This document shows positions 8,821 through 18,721 of a stretch of DNA of 64,000 nucleotides, piece by piece. Under the pieces are notes generated by a model that was given only the letters and a program-made list of their open reading frames with translations, was not told the DNA's origin and did not search any database. The stretch is from the NCBI RefSeq assembly GCF_001720485.1, contig NZ_CP017114.1, positions 682,001-746,000 of the forward strand, written 5' to 3'. Within the stretch, counting starts at the first letter, position 1, and each line of letters begins with the position of its first letter. A program made the translations under genes and the position numbers. The DNA comes from Cobetia marina. GTDB lineage: Bacteria > Pseudomonadota > Gammaproteobacteria > Pseudomonadales > Halomonadaceae.

Positions 8821-9234
8821 TCATTCCGGCGTGTTGCCGCGCAGATGGAGCACTTCGAGCAGGTTGCCGTAACGGTGACGGCTGGGCATGGTCGCCAGGC
8901 CGGAGAACAGCAGCCAGAAGAGGCGCTTCCCGCGAGTGAGCTGATGCGTATGCTGCAGCAGGCGCGACAGCAGACGGTTCTCGTCGCGCTCCTTGTAGCT
9001 CGGGGCCATGCTGACCTGCTCACGCACCAGCACCGGGGCCATTTCGAGTCGATACAGCGTTTCGAGTTCCCGGAAGCTCAGGCCGTGTGCCTCGACCACT
9101 TCGGCCATGTGCTGATACTCCGCCTCGCGGGGGTCACGCTCCTCCCAGAGAGGCGCCAGCGCCAGCCAGACCTCCTGGCGGCGTTCGAGCAGGGCGGCCA
9201 CATCGGGGGCGAGGTGAGCGTTCTGGTCGTTCAT
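8821..9234 (-). CDS. Hypothetical protein, 137 aa, helical
   Basis: I do not recognise this protein. It has 137 residues, no signal peptide or membrane segment, and looks mostly helical, with charged N-terminal helices (LLERRQEVWLALAPLWEERD) and a basic C-terminal part (RLLQHTHQLTRGKRLFWLLF). It is preferred over the overlapping plus-strand frame because its composition is that of a normal globular protein, it starts with ATG and it ends just short of the terminator at 8758-8801. It is convergent with lapG and divergent from fabV. A DUF7079-like small protein is possible, but I cannot confirm it. Confidence 0.65.
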   Translation of the reverse strand: MNDQNAHLAPDVAALLERRQEVWLALAPLWEERDPREAEYQHMAEVVEAHGLSFRELETLYRLEMAPVLVREQVSMAPSYKERDENRLLSRLLQHTHQLTRGKRLFWLLFSGLATMPSRHRYGNLLEVLHLRGNTPE

Positions 9235-9395
9235 GGAGAGATCCCGAGCGAAGGCTGTCAGACAGACACACCATCAACGGATGGCGCGAAGCAGGACAGC
9301 GGTGTGATGGCGGTGTGCTGAATGCGTCACATGATACGGCAGTCGTCATGGAGGGCTCCAGTGACGTGACATCAGCGCGGGTTGGCCCGCCGGGG

Positions 9396-9424
9396 CGGAC
9401 AGCGTCGCCGACAGCCGCTAGAAT
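9396..9424 (+). promoter_or_regulatory. Candidate sigma-70 promoter for fabV in the 9235-9597 gap
   Basis: CGGACA (9396-9401), a 17-base spacer and TAGAAT (9419-9424) resemble -35 and -10 boxes. The -10 sits in a small hairpin, GCCGCTA-GAA-TAGCGGC (9414-9430). The rest of this 363-base divergent gap shows no gene. The call is sequence resemblance only. Confidence 0.35.
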
Positions 9425-9597
9425 AGCGGCCAGCAGCAGGCACACACGCCTGCATGTCCTGATTCGACAGCCAGACTTACCAGACGTTTTCAGAGCAAGG
9501 TACCGGTCGCGCAGCGTGCGCCGTGGTCATTGCATACTGGAATCGGGCATCAGCATCGGCGGGTACACGCCGGGCCAACAGCAAACGAGGTTCTTAC

Positions 9598-10800
9598 GTG
9601 ATCATCAAACCCAAGGTTCGCGGCTTCATCTGCACCACGACTCATCCCAAGGGCTGCGAGCAGAATGTTGCCGAGCAGATCGCCATCACCCGCAAGACGG
9701 TCGGTGACAAGCGCGACGGTGGCCCGAAGAAGGTGCTGGTGATCGGTGCTTCCAGCGGCTATGGCCTCGCGGCGCGTATCACGGCAGCCTTTGGTTACGG
9801 CGCGGACACCCTGGGTGTCTTCTTCGAGAAGCCGGGCACCGAGAAGAAGGCCGGTACCGCAGGCTGGTACAACTCTGCCGCCTTCGACAAGTTCGCCAAG
9901 CAGGAAGGGCTCTACAGCCAGGCCATCAATGGCGACGCCTTCTCGCACGAGACGCGCGCCAAGGCCATCGAGCTGATCAAGGCCAACATGGGCGAAGTCG
10001 ATCTCGTGGTCTACTCGCTGGCCTCTCCGGTGCGCAAGCTGCCGGACAGCGGTGAAGTGAAGCGCTCCGTGCTCAAGCCGATCGGCGAGACCTACCGGGC
10101 GACCGCCATCGACACCAACAAGGACACCATCATCGAAGCGGAGGTCGAGCCGGCCACTGAGCAGGAAATCGAAGATACCGTCACCGTGATGGGTGGTCAG
10201 GATTGGGAGCTGTGGATGCAGGCGCTGGACGACGCCGGCGTGCTGGCGGATGGCGCCCGCTCCGTGGCCTTCAGCTACATCGGTACCGAGATCACCTGGC
10301 CGATCTACTGGCACGGTGCGCTGGGTCGCGCCAAGGAAGATCTGGACCGCGCCGCCGGCAGCATCCACGAGAAGCTGTCCGCCAAGGGCGGTCGTGCCCA
10401 CGTGGCCGTGCTCAAGTCCGTGGTCACCCAGGCCAGCGCCGCGATTCCGGTCATGCCGCTCTACATCTCCATGGTCTACAAGATCATGAAGGAGAAGGGC
10501 CTGCACGAAGGCACCATCGAGCAGCTCAACCGCTTCTACGCCGAGCGCTTCTATGGTGAAGGCGAGATCGTCACCGACGAGTCCGGCCGTCTGCGTCTCG
10601 ACGACTGGGAGCTCAAGGACGACGTCCAGCAGGCCTGTCAGGAACTGTGGCCGCAGGTCACCAGCGACAACCTGTTCGATATCACCGACTACGCCAGCTA
10701 CAAGCAGGAATTCCTCAAGCTGTTCGGCTTCACGCGTGATGATGTCGATTACGATGCCGACGTCGCCACCGACGTCGAATTCGATGTCGTGCAGATGTAA
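9598..10800 (+). CDS. fabV: Trans-2-enoyl-ACP/CoA reductase FabV (NADH)
   Basis: Catalyses the last reduction of each fatty acid elongation round, turning trans-2-enoyl thioesters into acyl thioesters with NADH in the cytoplasm. The 400 residues begin with the family N-terminus [29 protein letters not shown] (about 46) is the nucleotide-binding loop, and the FabV signature Tyr-x8-Lys is present as Tyr237-Lys246 ([10 protein letters not shown]), matching the Vibrio enzyme. The GTG at 9598 is chosen because known FabV proteins start here; the frame stays open further upstream. Single gene with its own terminator. FabV proteins are generally insensitive to triclosan. Confidence 0.96.
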   Translation: MIIKPKVRGFICTTTHPKGCEQNVAEQIAITRKTVGDKRDGGPKKVLVIGASSGYGLAARITAAFGYGADTLGVFFEKPGTEKKAGTAGWYNSAAFDKFAKQEGLYSQAINGDAFSHETRAKAIELIKANMGEVDLVVYSLASPVRKLPDSGEVKRSVLKPIGETYRATAIDTNKDTIIEAEVEPATEQEIEDTVTVMGGQDWELWMQALDDAGVLADGARSVAFSYIGTEITWPIYWHGALGRAKEDLDRAAGSIHEKLSAKGGRAHVAVLKSVVTQASAAIPVMPLYISMVYKIMKEKGLHEGTIEQLNRFYAERFYGEGEIVTDESGRLRLDDWELKDDVQQACQELWPQVTSDNLFDITDYASYKQEFLKLFGFTRDDVDYDADVATDVEFDVVQM

Positions 10801-10868
10801 GAGCGCTTCAGCAAGCGCAGAGGTCAGGGTAGCGAGCGCTGCCAGCTGACCGCTGCCCGCTGAGCGAT

Positions 10869-10898
10869 GACGACGCCACCCTTCGGGGTGGCGTCGTC
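10869..10898 (+). terminator. Terminator hairpin after fabV
   Basis: A 13-base perfect stem (gacgacgccaccc / gggtggcgtcgtc) closes on a stable TTCG tetraloop. It separates fabV from the regulator downstream. No strong T-tract follows. Confidence 0.75.
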
Positions 10899-11019
10899 GT
10901 ATGTGGCGGCCTCATCTTGAGCGTCATGCCAGTCCGGGCCAGGCACAAGTGCCAGAGGCATGGCACAATATGGCGGCAGGTTTTCCCCACCCTCACGCGA
11001 TGGACCTCGACTCACACCC

Positions 11020-12021
11020 ATGCCCGTGGATTCACTGGTTTCCCCCCAGGCCCAGCAACGCCAGATCGGCTTCGTGCTGTTGCCCGGCTTCTCGTTATTG
11101 TCCCAGGCCTGTGCGCTGGAGCCCCTGCAGGTGGCCAATCAGCTCGCGGGGCAGACACTCTATCGGGCCGTCACCTTTGCGCTGGACGGGCGCGGTGTGG
11201 CGTCCGCTGCGGGCTTGAACCTGTCACCGGACAGCCTGGTCGCCAGTGATTCGCGCCATCTGGACGCCCTGTTCGTGTGCGGTGCTCAGCCGGCGGGTGA
11301 GGCGGGCCTGCAGGAGGTGGCCTCGAATCCCGCGCTGCTGGCCTGGCTCAAGCGTCTGGCCGAGCGTGGCGTGATGCTGGGCGGTATCTCCACCGGCACC
11401 CGTGAGCTGGCTCGCGCCGGGCTGCTTGATGGCTATCGTGCGACGATCCACTGGCAGCGTGCCGAGTCGTTCCGTCGCGACTTCCCGCAGGTCAACGTCT
11501 CCCATCAGCTGTATGAGCTGGACCGTGATCGTGTCACCTGCGGCGGGGGTACCGCGGCGATGGACATGATGATGACGTTGATCGCCCAGCAGCATGGCCG
11601 CGCCCTGGCCGAGAAGGTCTCCGAGCACTTCGTCTGCGAGCGTATCCGGCTGGCGGACGAGCCACAGCACGTGCCGCTCAAGAACCGTTTCGCCCATGCG
11701 CCCCAGCCGCTGGTGGAGGCCGTGACCCTGATGGAAGCCAATATCGAGGAGCCGCTGTCCACCCACGAGATCGGCGAGCACCTCGGGATCTCGCGGCGTC
11801 AGCTGGAGCGGCTGTTCAAGAAGCATCTGCAGGCGGTGCCCAGCCGCTACTATCTGGATCTGCGTCTGGCACGCTCACGTCAGCTCTTGCGCGAGAGTGA
11901 TCAGCCCATCGGCGAGATCGCGCTGGCCACCGGCTTTTCCAGCGCCGCTCACTTCTCCACGGCGTTCCGCAACCATTTCGGGCGCAGCCCGCGCGACGAA
12001 CGTCTCATGCTGCAGGCCTGA
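11020..12021 (+). CDS. argR: AraC-family regulator with DJ-1/PfpI-like domain, ArgR-like (arginine catabolism)
   Basis: Likely activator of the arginine succinyltransferase genes that follow. Of 333 residues, the N-terminal 190 form a GATase1/DJ-1-type ligand domain (IGFVLLPGFSLLSQACALEPLQVANQ) and the C-terminal 100 an AraC helix-turn-helix pair (STHEIGEHLGISRRQLERLF and ALATGFSSAAHFSTAFRNHF). This build matches Pseudomonas aeruginosa ArgR, which is AraC-type and unrelated to E. coli ArgR. The ATG at 11020 is chosen at the start of the conserved domain; upstream in-frame codons precede it without a better ribosome site. It lies 155 bases before astC, with candidate binding repeats between. 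Confidence 0.85.
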   Translation: MPVDSLVSPQAQQRQIGFVLLPGFSLLSQACALEPLQVANQLAGQTLYRAVTFALDGRGVASAAGLNLSPDSLVASDSRHLDALFVCGAQPAGEAGLQEVASNPALLAWLKRLAERGVMLGGISTGTRELARAGLLDGYRATIHWQRAESFRRDFPQVNVSHQLYELDRDRVTCGGGTAAMDMMMTLIAQQHGRALAEKVSEHFVCERIRLADEPQHVPLKNRFAHAPQPLVEAVTLMEANIEEPLSTHEIGEHLGISRRQLERLFKKHLQAVPSRYYLDLRLARSRQLLRESDQPIGEIALATGFSSAAHFSTAFRNHFGRSPRDERLMLQA

Positions 12022-12023
12022 AA

Positions 12024-12107
12024 TGTCGCATCGGTGACAAAAGTCGCCTCCTGACATAAGTCGTCGTCCTTTCGCTGAAAGTCTTTGTCATCTCGCCTCC
12101 CTATACT
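12024..12107 (+). promoter_or_regulatory. Candidate ArgR direct repeats and -10 box upstream of astC
   Basis: TGTCGC (12024-12029), AGTCGC (12042-12047) and AGTCGT (12059-12064) form three direct repeats spaced 18 and 17 bases. They resemble the published Pseudomonas ArgR half-site TGTCGC-N8-AA. A good -10 box TATACT lies at 12102-12107 without a convincing -35, as expected for an activated promoter. Inference from sequence. Confidence 0.5.
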
Positions 12108-12176
12108 CGGGAGTCATGACCCGTGGCTCGCCGATCATCGGCCTGCCACGCAACGCCCCGCGATGAGGAAGAGACG

Positions 12177-13397
12177 ATGACCCAGCTGACCCGTGCCGAT
12201 TTCGACCATGCCATGGTGCCCAACTACGCACCCCAGGCTGCCATTCCGGTACGCGGCGAGGGCAGCCGTCTGTGGGATCAGGAAGGTCGTGAGTACATCG
12301 ACTTCGCCGGCGGCATCGCCGTCACCTCGCTGGGTCACTGCCACCCGGCACTGGTCAAGGCGCTCAAGGATCAGGCCGACAAGGTCTGGCACCTGTCCAA
12401 CGTCTACACCAACGAGCCGGCCCTGGCGCTGGCCAAGGCGCTGACCGAGCGCACCTTCGCCGACAAGGTCTACTTCTGCTCCTCCGGTGGTGAGGCCAAC
12501 GAAGCCGCGCTCAAGCTGGCACGTCGTTTCGCCCACGACACCCATGGCGAGAAGAAGGACAAGATCATCTCCTTCCGTCAGTCCTTCCATGGCCGCACCT
12601 TCTTCACCGTCAGCGTCGGTGGTCAGCCCAAGTATTCCCAGGGCTTCGGGCCGATTCCGGGCGGGATCCAGCACGCCGAATTCAACAACCTCGACTCCGT
12701 GCGCGAGCTGATGGGCGATGACACCTGCGCGATCATCGTCGAGCCGCTGCAGGGCGAGGGCGGCATCATTCCGGGGGAGCAGGCCTTCCTCGAGGGGCTG
12801 CGTGAGCTGTGCGACCAGCACGATGCGCTCTTGATCTTCGATGAAGTCCAGAGCGGTGCCGGGCGGACCGGCCACCTCTACGCCTACCAGCACTTCGGCG
12901 TGGTGCCGGACATCCTGACCACCGCCAAGGGCATCGGTGGCGGTTTCCCGTTGGGCGCCATGCTGACCACGGATCGCATCGCGCCGGCCATGGCCATCGG
13001 CACTCACGGTTCCACCTACGGCGGCAACCCGCTGGCATGTGCGGTGGGGCTGGCGGCGCTCGAGACCATCGACACGCCGGAAGTGCTCGAGGGCGTCGCG
13101 CATCGCCACCAACTGCTGCGCAATGGCCTGGAAGGCATCGCCAAGCGTCACGGTGTCTTCAAGGAAGTGCGTGGCATGGGCCTGTTGATCGGTGCCCAGA
13201 TGGCGCCGGACTATGCGGGCCGTGCCAAGGACATTCTCAATCTGGCGATGGAAGAAGGTCTGATGGTGCTGGTCGCCGGGCCTGACGTGCTGCGTCTGGC
13301 ACCGTCGCTGGTGATCAGTGAAGCCGAGCTCCAGAGCGGTCTCGACAAGCTCGACCGTGCCGTGGCGAGCTTCGTCGCCGCCTCTGCATCTGCATGA
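12177..13397 (+). CDS. astC: Succinylornithine/acetylornithine aminotransferase (AstC/AruC)
   Basis: PLP enzyme that transaminates N2-succinylornithine to succinylglutamate semialdehyde in the AST pathway and probably also works as acetylornithine aminotransferase. The 406 residues show the class III pattern: [28 protein letters not shown] (PLP phosphate site), [14 protein letters not shown] and the Schiff-base lysine Lys251 in [23 protein letters not shown] lies about 4 bases before the ATG at 12177, which also fits the family N-terminus. First gene of an AST operon; its stop overlaps the aruF start by 4 bases. Confidence 0.94.
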   Translation: MTQLTRADFDHAMVPNYAPQAAIPVRGEGSRLWDQEGREYIDFAGGIAVTSLGHCHPALVKALKDQADKVWHLSNVYTNEPALALAKALTERTFADKVYFCSSGGEANEAALKLARRFAHDTHGEKKDKIISFRQSFHGRTFFTVSVGGQPKYSQGFGPIPGGIQHAEFNNLDSVRELMGDDTCAIIVEPLQGEGGIIPGEQAFLEGLRELCDQHDALLIFDEVQSGAGRTGHLYAYQHFGVVPDILTTAKGIGGGFPLGAMLTTDRIAPAMAIGTHGSTYGGNPLACAVGLAALETIDTPEVLEGVAHRHQLLRNGLEGIAKRHGVFKEVRGMGLLIGAQMAPDYAGRAKDILNLAMEEGLMVLVAGPDVLRLAPSLVISEAELQSGLDKLDRAVASFVAASASA

Positions 13398-14482
13398 GCA
13401 GCGCCATGAGCAGTGCCCCGATGCTGGTGGTGCGGCCTGCCGAAAGCCGCGATCTGCTCGCCCTCGAGCGGCTCGCGGCCTCGGCCACGCCACGCCTGAC
13501 CAATCTGCCGGCACATCGTGACCGCCTCGAGGAGCGCATCACGCGCTCCCAGCGCAGCCTGCGTGCCGAGATCGATTTTCCCGGTGACGAGATCTACTGC
13601 TTCGTGCTCGAGGATCTCGATAGCGGGGAAGTGGTCGGTACCGCCTCGCTGCGCGCCGAGGCTGGCGCGCGGGAGGCCTACTACACCTATCGTCAGGAAA
13701 CGCTGATCCACGCCTCGCAGCAGCTCAACGTGCGCCATGAAGTGCAGACGCTGTCGCTGTCGCATGAGGTGTCGGATGCCACGCTGCTGTGCGCGCTGTC
13801 GCTGGATGCCCGCTACCGCGAGACGGATGCGGACAGCCTGCTGCGTCGTGCACGCATGATGTTCATCGCCCAGTACCCGGAACGCTTCGCCAATGAACTG
13901 GCGGTGGCCTTCCCGGGCTATCTGGAAACGCGCGACGAGCGTCAGGTCAGCCCGTTCTGGGACAGCGTCGGCCAGCACTTCTTTGATCGTGATTTCAATG
14001 ACATCAACCAGATGGCGGGGGTGCGCTCCAAGAGCTTCATCGCCGAGGTGATGCCGCCGTTCCCGCTCTATCTGCCGCTTCTCACGCCCCAGGCGCGCGC
14101 TGCCATCGGGCGCGAGAATCCGCGCCACGAGTACGCCATGCAGGAGATGCTCGCCGAAGGCTTCTCGCGCTCGCGCCACGTCGACATCTTCGATGCGGGC
14201 CCCTTGCTGCTGGCGGAGTGCGAACGTCTGCACACCTTCAAGCAGTGCGGCTGGCACCCGGTGCGTATCCGTCCGCAGGAAAGCCTGCCGGACGCGGTGC
14301 CGGCGATGGTCGCCAACCAGCGGCTCGGCGATTTCCGCTGCGTGCTGGCGCGCTATGCACTGACGCCGACCGGCCAGCTGATGCTGACGCCGCAGCAGGC
14401 CGAGGTACTGGGGGTGGAAGAAGGGCGTGCGGTGCTTGCCGTGCCGATGCCCTTGCCGGCGGTCGATGAGGGAGAGCTGTAA
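13394..14482 (+). CDS. aruF: Arginine N-succinyltransferase alpha subunit (AruF)
   Basis: One of two paralogous subunits that transfer succinyl from succinyl-CoA to arginine (and ornithine), the first AST step. It has 362 residues with the AstA/AruF pattern [16 protein letters not shown], then [23 protein letters not shown] and [18 protein letters not shown]. The fold is GNAT-like. The start at 13394 overlaps the astC stop (ATGA); an in-frame ATG at 13421 matches the usual family start (MLVVRPA) and is an alternative, though neither has a clear ribosome site. Confidence 0.93.
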   Translation: MSSAMSSAPMLVVRPAESRDLLALERLAASATPRLTNLPAHRDRLEERITRSQRSLRAEIDFPGDEIYCFVLEDLDSGEVVGTASLRAEAGAREAYYTYRQETLIHASQQLNVRHEVQTLSLSHEVSDATLLCALSLDARYRETDADSLLRRARMMFIAQYPERFANELAVAFPGYLETRDERQVSPFWDSVGQHFFDRDFNDINQMAGVRSKSFIAEVMPPFPLYLPLLTPQARAAIGRENPRHEYAMQEMLAEGFSRSRHVDIFDAGPLLLAECERLHTFKQCGWHPVRIRPQESLPDAVPAMVANQRLGDFRCVLARYALTPTGQLMLTPQQAEVLGVEEGRAVLAVPMPLPAVDEGEL

Positions 14483-15513
14483 TGCGTATTCGTCCTATCG
14501 CTCGTCACGATATCGAAGGCCTCAAGGTGCTGGCGCGGGAAACCGGCGTCGGCTTCACCTCACTGCCGGACAATCATGAATTTCTCAGCGCCAAGATCGA
14601 GCGCACCCTGGCCGCCTTCGAAGGCTGGGAACCCGGCGATGATCGCCTGTACTTCTTCGTGCTCGAGGATGAGCGCGACGGCAGCATCGCGGGCTGCTGC
14701 GCCATCGAGGCCTGTGTGGGCACCGATGCGCCGTTCTATCACTACCGGCTCGGCTCGCTGGCGCATTCCTCGGTGCAGCTCGATCTGCATCGCACCCTGG
14801 ATACGCTGACGCTGTGCTCCGATCACACCGGCGATGCCGAGGTCTGCTCGCTGTTCCTGCGTGAGGGCTGGCGCAAGGACCGCAACGGTGCGCTGCTCTC
14901 CAAGGTGCGCTGGCTGTTCATGGCCCAGTTCCGCGAGGCCTTCCCCGACAAGGTGCTGGCCGAGATGCGCGGTGTCTTCACGCCCGAGGGGCGCAGCCCG
15001 TTCTGGGAGTGTCTGGGCAGCCACTTCTTTCCGATGGACTTCAATGAGGCCGACCGCCTCACCGGCATGGGCCAGAAGAGCTTCATCGGCGAGCTGATGC
15101 CCAAGTTCCCGATCTACACGCCGTTTCTCTCCGAGCAGGCGCGTGCCGCCATCGGGCAGGTGCACGAGCACACCCGCCCGGCGGTGGCGATGCTCAAGAA
15201 GGAAGGGCTGCGCTGGGAAGGCTATGTCGACATCTTCGATGGCGGCCCGACGGTCGAGGCCTATATCGATGACGTGCGCGGCGTCCGTGACAGCCAGCTG
15301 GCATGTGTCGAGGTGATCGCGTCTGATGCCCCGGCCTGTGAGCGTCCCGCCGTGATGGCCGCCACCACCGGTATGGCGGACTTCCGCGCCAGCTGGATCA
15401 GCCATGCTGTCACGCGGGACGACGCGGGTGCCTGCCATGTGCGCCTTCACCGTGATGAGGCCGAACGCCTCGGCGTCACCGGCGGTGACACGCTACGCGT
15501 GCTGGCCAGCTGA
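14482..15513 (+). CDS. aruG: Arginine N-succinyltransferase beta subunit (AruG)
   Basis: Second succinyltransferase subunit, paralogous to AruF and expected to form a heteromer with it. The 343 residues carry the same signatures: [61 protein letters not shown] segments and a C-terminal ADFRASWI block. GAGGGAGAG precedes the ATG, and the start shares one base with the aruF stop (TAATG). A split AruF/AruG pair is the pseudomonad and Halomonas pattern, while enterics have a single AstA. A 152-base gap without a visible element separates it from astD. Confidence 0.93.
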   Translation: MRIRPIARHDIEGLKVLARETGVGFTSLPDNHEFLSAKIERTLAAFEGWEPGDDRLYFFVLEDERDGSIAGCCAIEACVGTDAPFYHYRLGSLAHSSVQLDLHRTLDTLTLCSDHTGDAEVCSLFLREGWRKDRNGALLSKVRWLFMAQFREAFPDKVLAEMRGVFTPEGRSPFWECLGSHFFPMDFNEADRLTGMGQKSFIGELMPKFPIYTPFLSEQARAAIGQVHEHTRPAVAMLKKEGLRWEGYVDIFDGGPTVEAYIDDVRGVRDSQLACVEVIASDAPACERPAVMAATTGMADFRASWISHAVTRDDAGACHVRLHRDEAERLGVTGGDTLRVLAS

Positions 15514-15665
15514 AGCATTCGCCCCGGGCATCCGCTTCTTTGCGCCATCTCGCAGGCCCATGTCGCCTTGCGTCCTTTTGCCATCAGCGGGGCAGATCGC
15601 CAACTGCCCCGTTATCTCCTTGTTCAGCGTCGCTTACGCGGCGCGCCCTTTCGATGAGGCATGCC

Positions 15666-17165
15666 ATGACCACTACGACTCCGACTCCCGCCACACTCAA
15701 CGTGCGTCAACAGCTCTTCATCGACGGCGCGTGGCAAGCGGGGGAGGCCGAATCCTTCACCAAGACCGACCCCGTCTCCCAGGCACGCCTGTGGCAGGGC
15801 GCCTCGGCCACTGCCGAGCAGGTCGAGCAGGCCGTCGCGGCAGCGCGTCAGGCATTCCCGACCTGGGCGCGTCTGGGCTTCGAGGCACGTCTGGCGGTGG
15901 TGGAGCGTTTCCGCGATCAGCTGGAGCAGCATCGTGAAGCGCTGGCGATCTGCATCGCCAGTGAAACCGGCAAGCCGCTGTGGGAAGCGCGTACCGAGGT
16001 CGGCGCGATGATCGGCAAGATCGCGATCTCGGTGAAGGCCTATCACGAGCGTACCGGCGAGCGCGCCAAGGATGTCGCGGGCACCCAGGCGGTCCTGCGC
16101 CACCGCCCGCATGGTGTGATGGCCGTCTTTGGCCCCTACAACTTCCCGGGGCACCTGCCCAACGGCCACATGGTACCGGCGCTGCTGGCGGGCAATGCCT
16201 GCGTGTTCAAGCCCTCCGAGCTGACTCCGGCCACCGCCGATCTCACCCTGCAATGCTGGGAGGCCGCGGGCCTGCCGGCCGGCGTGATCAATCTGGTGCA
16301 GGGCGCGGCGGACGTCGGTCAGGCCCTGTCCCAGTCCGAGGGCATCGATGGGCTGCTGTTCACCGGCAGTGCCAAGGTCGGCAAGCTGCTTCACCGTCAG
16401 TTCGCCGGTCAGGTCGGCAAGCTGCTGGCGCTGGAACTGGGCGGCAACAATCCGCTGGTGGTGCGTGATGTGCAGGATGAAACCGCCGCGGTGCTGGCGA
16501 TCATCCAGTCGGCCTTCGCCTCGGGCGGTCAGCGCTGCACCTGTGCGCGCCGCCTGATGGTGCCGCAGGGCGAGGTCGGTGATCGTCTGATCGAGGCGCT
16601 GGCCACGGCGCTGCGCGAGTTGCGCGTGGCGGGGCAGTTCGAGCAGGACGCGCCCTTCTATGGCGGCTTGGCCAGTGTCGCGGCGGCCGAGGGCCTGCTC
16701 AAGGCGCAGGATGATCTCGAAGCGCTGGGCGGCAATGTCCTCGTGCGCATGCAGCAGCTTGAAGAGGGCACCAGTCTGCTCAGCCCGGCGCTGATCGATG
16801 TCACCGGCCTTGCGCTCGAGGACGAGGAATTCTTCGGTCCGCTGCTCAAGATCCATCGCTACACCGACTGGGACGAGGCCATCGCGCTGGCCAATGACAC
16901 CCGCTACGGTCTCTCGGCCGGGCTGATCGGCGGTGAGCGTGCTGACTGGGACGACTTCCTGCTGCGCATTCGCGCCGGCATCGTCAACTGGAACCGCCAG
17001 ACCACCGGCGCCTCCGGCGACGCGCCCTTCGGTGGCATCGGCGACAGCGGCAACCACCGTCCCAGCGCCTATTACGCGGCCGACTATGTCAGCTATCCGG
17101 TCGCCTCGATGGAAGCCGAGGCGCTGGCGCTGCCCGCGACCCTGCCGGCCGGTATCCGTCTGTAA
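15666..17165 (+). CDS. astD: Succinylglutamate semialdehyde dehydrogenase (AstD)
   Basis: NAD-dependent aldehyde dehydrogenase oxidising N-succinylglutamate 5-semialdehyde to succinylglutamate, the fourth AST step. The 499 residues show the ALDH core: the Asn of [19 protein letters not shown] (cofactor site), the general-base Glu in [10 protein letters not shown] and the nucleophile Cys291 in [10 protein letters not shown], the CTC pattern being typical of AstD. The ATG at 15666 has GAGG about 7 bases upstream; an ATG at 15654 is also in frame. It follows aruG in the same direction and precedes astB by 100 bases. Confidence 0.94.
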   Translation: MTTTTPTPATLNVRQQLFIDGAWQAGEAESFTKTDPVSQARLWQGASATAEQVEQAVAAARQAFPTWARLGFEARLAVVERFRDQLEQHREALAICIASETGKPLWEARTEVGAMIGKIAISVKAYHERTGERAKDVAGTQAVLRHRPHGVMAVFGPYNFPGHLPNGHMVPALLAGNACVFKPSELTPATADLTLQCWEAAGLPAGVINLVQGAADVGQALSQSEGIDGLLFTGSAKVGKLLHRQFAGQVGKLLALELGGNNPLVVRDVQDETAAVLAIIQSAFASGGQRCTCARRLMVPQGEVGDRLIEALATALRELRVAGQFEQDAPFYGGLASVAAAEGLLKAQDDLEALGGNVLVRMQQLEEGTSLLSPALIDVTGLALEDEEFFGPLLKIHRYTDWDEAIALANDTRYGLSAGLIGGERADWDDFLLRIRAGIVNWNRQTTGASGDAPFGGIGDSGNHRPSAYYAADYVSYPVASMEAEALALPATLPAGIRL

Positions 17166-17265
17166 GGCCGTCCGTTCGGGCACCGCTGCCGCTTACCCAT
17201 TGTTGACCACGACGCTCGCCGTGCCTGCTCCCTGAGGTGCCAAGGCGTCGTGGCAGGAGACCTTC

Positions 17266-18612
17266 ATGTCCGATACTCCGTATCAAGAGATCAATTTCGA
17301 TGGCCTGGTCGGCCCGACCCACAACTACGCCGGTCTGGCGCATGGCAACGTGGCCTCGATGCGTCACGGCGGGCTGGCCTCCAACCCGCGCGAAGCCGCG
17401 TTGCAGGGCCTCGACAAGATGAAGTCGCTGGCGGATCTGGGTTATGCACAGGGGATTCTGCTGCCGCAGCAGCGCCCGGACCTTGGCGCACTGCGTGATC
17501 TCGGCTTCACCGGCAGCAATGCCCAGGTGTTGAAGGCGGCCAGCGAGCAGGCACCGCAGCTTCTGCGCGCGGTGTGTTCCGCCTCCAGCATGTGGACGGC
17601 GAACGCCGCCACCGTCACGCCCTCGCGCGACAGCGGTGATGGCCGCGTGCACTTCACGCCGGCCAACCTGCAATCCAGTTTCCACCGCTACCTGGAGCCC
17701 GCGACCACCGGACGCATCCTCGGTGCCATCTTCGCCGACGATGCCCATTTCGCGCATCATCCTGCGCTGCCCGCGACGCCGGCCTTCTCCGATGAAGGTG
17801 CGGCCAATCATACGCGGCTGTGTGATGGCCACGGCGGGCCGGGCGTGCATCTCTACGTCTATGGCCGTCAGGCCTTCGGCGGTGACGGCGTCGAACCGCG
17901 TCGCTATCCGGCGCGTCAGACACTGGAAGCCAGTCAGGCCGTCGCGCGTCAGCATGGCCTGAGCGAGGATCAGGTGGTGTTCGCCCAGCAGCATCCGGAG
18001 GCCATCGATGCCGGTGTCTTCCACAACGATGTCATCGCGGTGGGCAATGGCCCGGTGCTGTTCTATCACGAGCTGGCCTTCCGCGATGAGGAGGCGGTGC
18101 TCAACGAAATTCGCGCGAAACTGTCCACACCGCTGATCCCGATCCGCGTGCCGCTGGAAGCCGTCAGCCTCGAGGATGCCGTCTCCTCCTACCTCTTCAA
18201 CTCGCAGTTGCTCTCCAATGACGATGGCAGCATGACGCTGGTGGTGCCGGGCGAGTGTCAGGAGAACGAGGCGGTATGGAATGCGCTGCAGAATGCGATT
18301 CTGGCCGGCCCGAACCCGATCGGGGAAGTGCTGGTCAAGGACGTCAAGCAGAGCATGCGCAATGGCGGTGGCCCGGCCTGCCTGCGTCTGCGCGTGGTAC
18401 TGAGTGACGCCGAGCGCGCCGCGCTGTCCGGGCGTGTGATGATGACGGATCAGCTGCACGGCGAGCTGGGTGACTGGGTCAAGCGTCACTATCGTGACAG
18501 CCTGACGCCGGCGGATCTCGCCGACCCGCAGCTGGCCGAGGAGACACTGGCGGCGCTGGATGAGCTGACGCGGCTGTTGAAGGTCGGCAATGTCTACGCC
18601 TTCCAGCGTTGA
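17266..18612 (+). CDS. astB: N-succinylarginine dihydrolase (AstB)
   Basis: Hydrolyses N2-succinylarginine to succinylornithine, ammonia and CO2, the second AST step. The 448 residues match the whole family: [21 protein letters not shown] at the N-terminus, the His253 motif [11 protein letters not shown] and the catalytic Cys372 in [15 protein letters not shown] element about 10 bases before the ATG is a weak ribosome site. It is the last gene of this cluster and ends at a strong inverted repeat. The fifth enzyme, AstE, is not here but at 35422-36483. Confidence 0.95.
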   Translation: MSDTPYQEINFDGLVGPTHNYAGLAHGNVASMRHGGLASNPREAALQGLDKMKSLADLGYAQGILLPQQRPDLGALRDLGFTGSNAQVLKAASEQAPQLLRAVCSASSMWTANAATVTPSRDSGDGRVHFTPANLQSSFHRYLEPATTGRILGAIFADDAHFAHHPALPATPAFSDEGAANHTRLCDGHGGPGVHLYVYGRQAFGGDGVEPRRYPARQTLEASQAVARQHGLSEDQVVFAQQHPEAIDAGVFHNDVIAVGNGPVLFYHELAFRDEEAVLNEIRAKLSTPLIPIRVPLEAVSLEDAVSSYLFNSQLLSNDDGSMTLVVPGECQENEAVWNALQNAILAGPNPIGEVLVKDVKQSMRNGGGPACLRLRVVLSDAERAALSGRVMMTDQLHGELGDWVKRHYRDSLTPADLADPQLAEETLAALDELTRLLKVGNVYAFQR

Positions 18613-18631
18613 TCGCCTGGCCCGAGCCCAT

Positions 18632-18674
18632 ACGACACAGCCCCCATCGGGTTCGCCGATGGGGGCTGTGTCGT
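18632..18674. terminator. Perfect inverted repeat between astB and the convergent MFS gene
   Basis: Nineteen-base perfect arms (acgacacagcccccatcgg and complement) with a 5-base GTTCG loop, between astB (+) and the MFS gene (-). It probably terminates transcription from both sides; no T-tract is present. Confidence 0.75.
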
Positions 18675-18721
18675 TGTGGAGGTGTGGTCTGACATTTGAG
18701 AATCAGATGCCGTGGCGCGAC

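Noticed and set aside
8593..9321. Plus-strand frame overlapping the small minus-strand gene at 8821-9234
   Set aside because: It runs across the terminator hairpin, lacks a ribosome site and has shadow-like composition.
12135..13514. Minus-strand frame (459 codons) opposite astC
   Set aside because: Shadow frame of the aminotransferase gene.
15624..17183. Minus-strand frame (519 codons) opposite astD
   Set aside because: Composition is Arg/Gln/His-rich and matches no protein; astD is certain.
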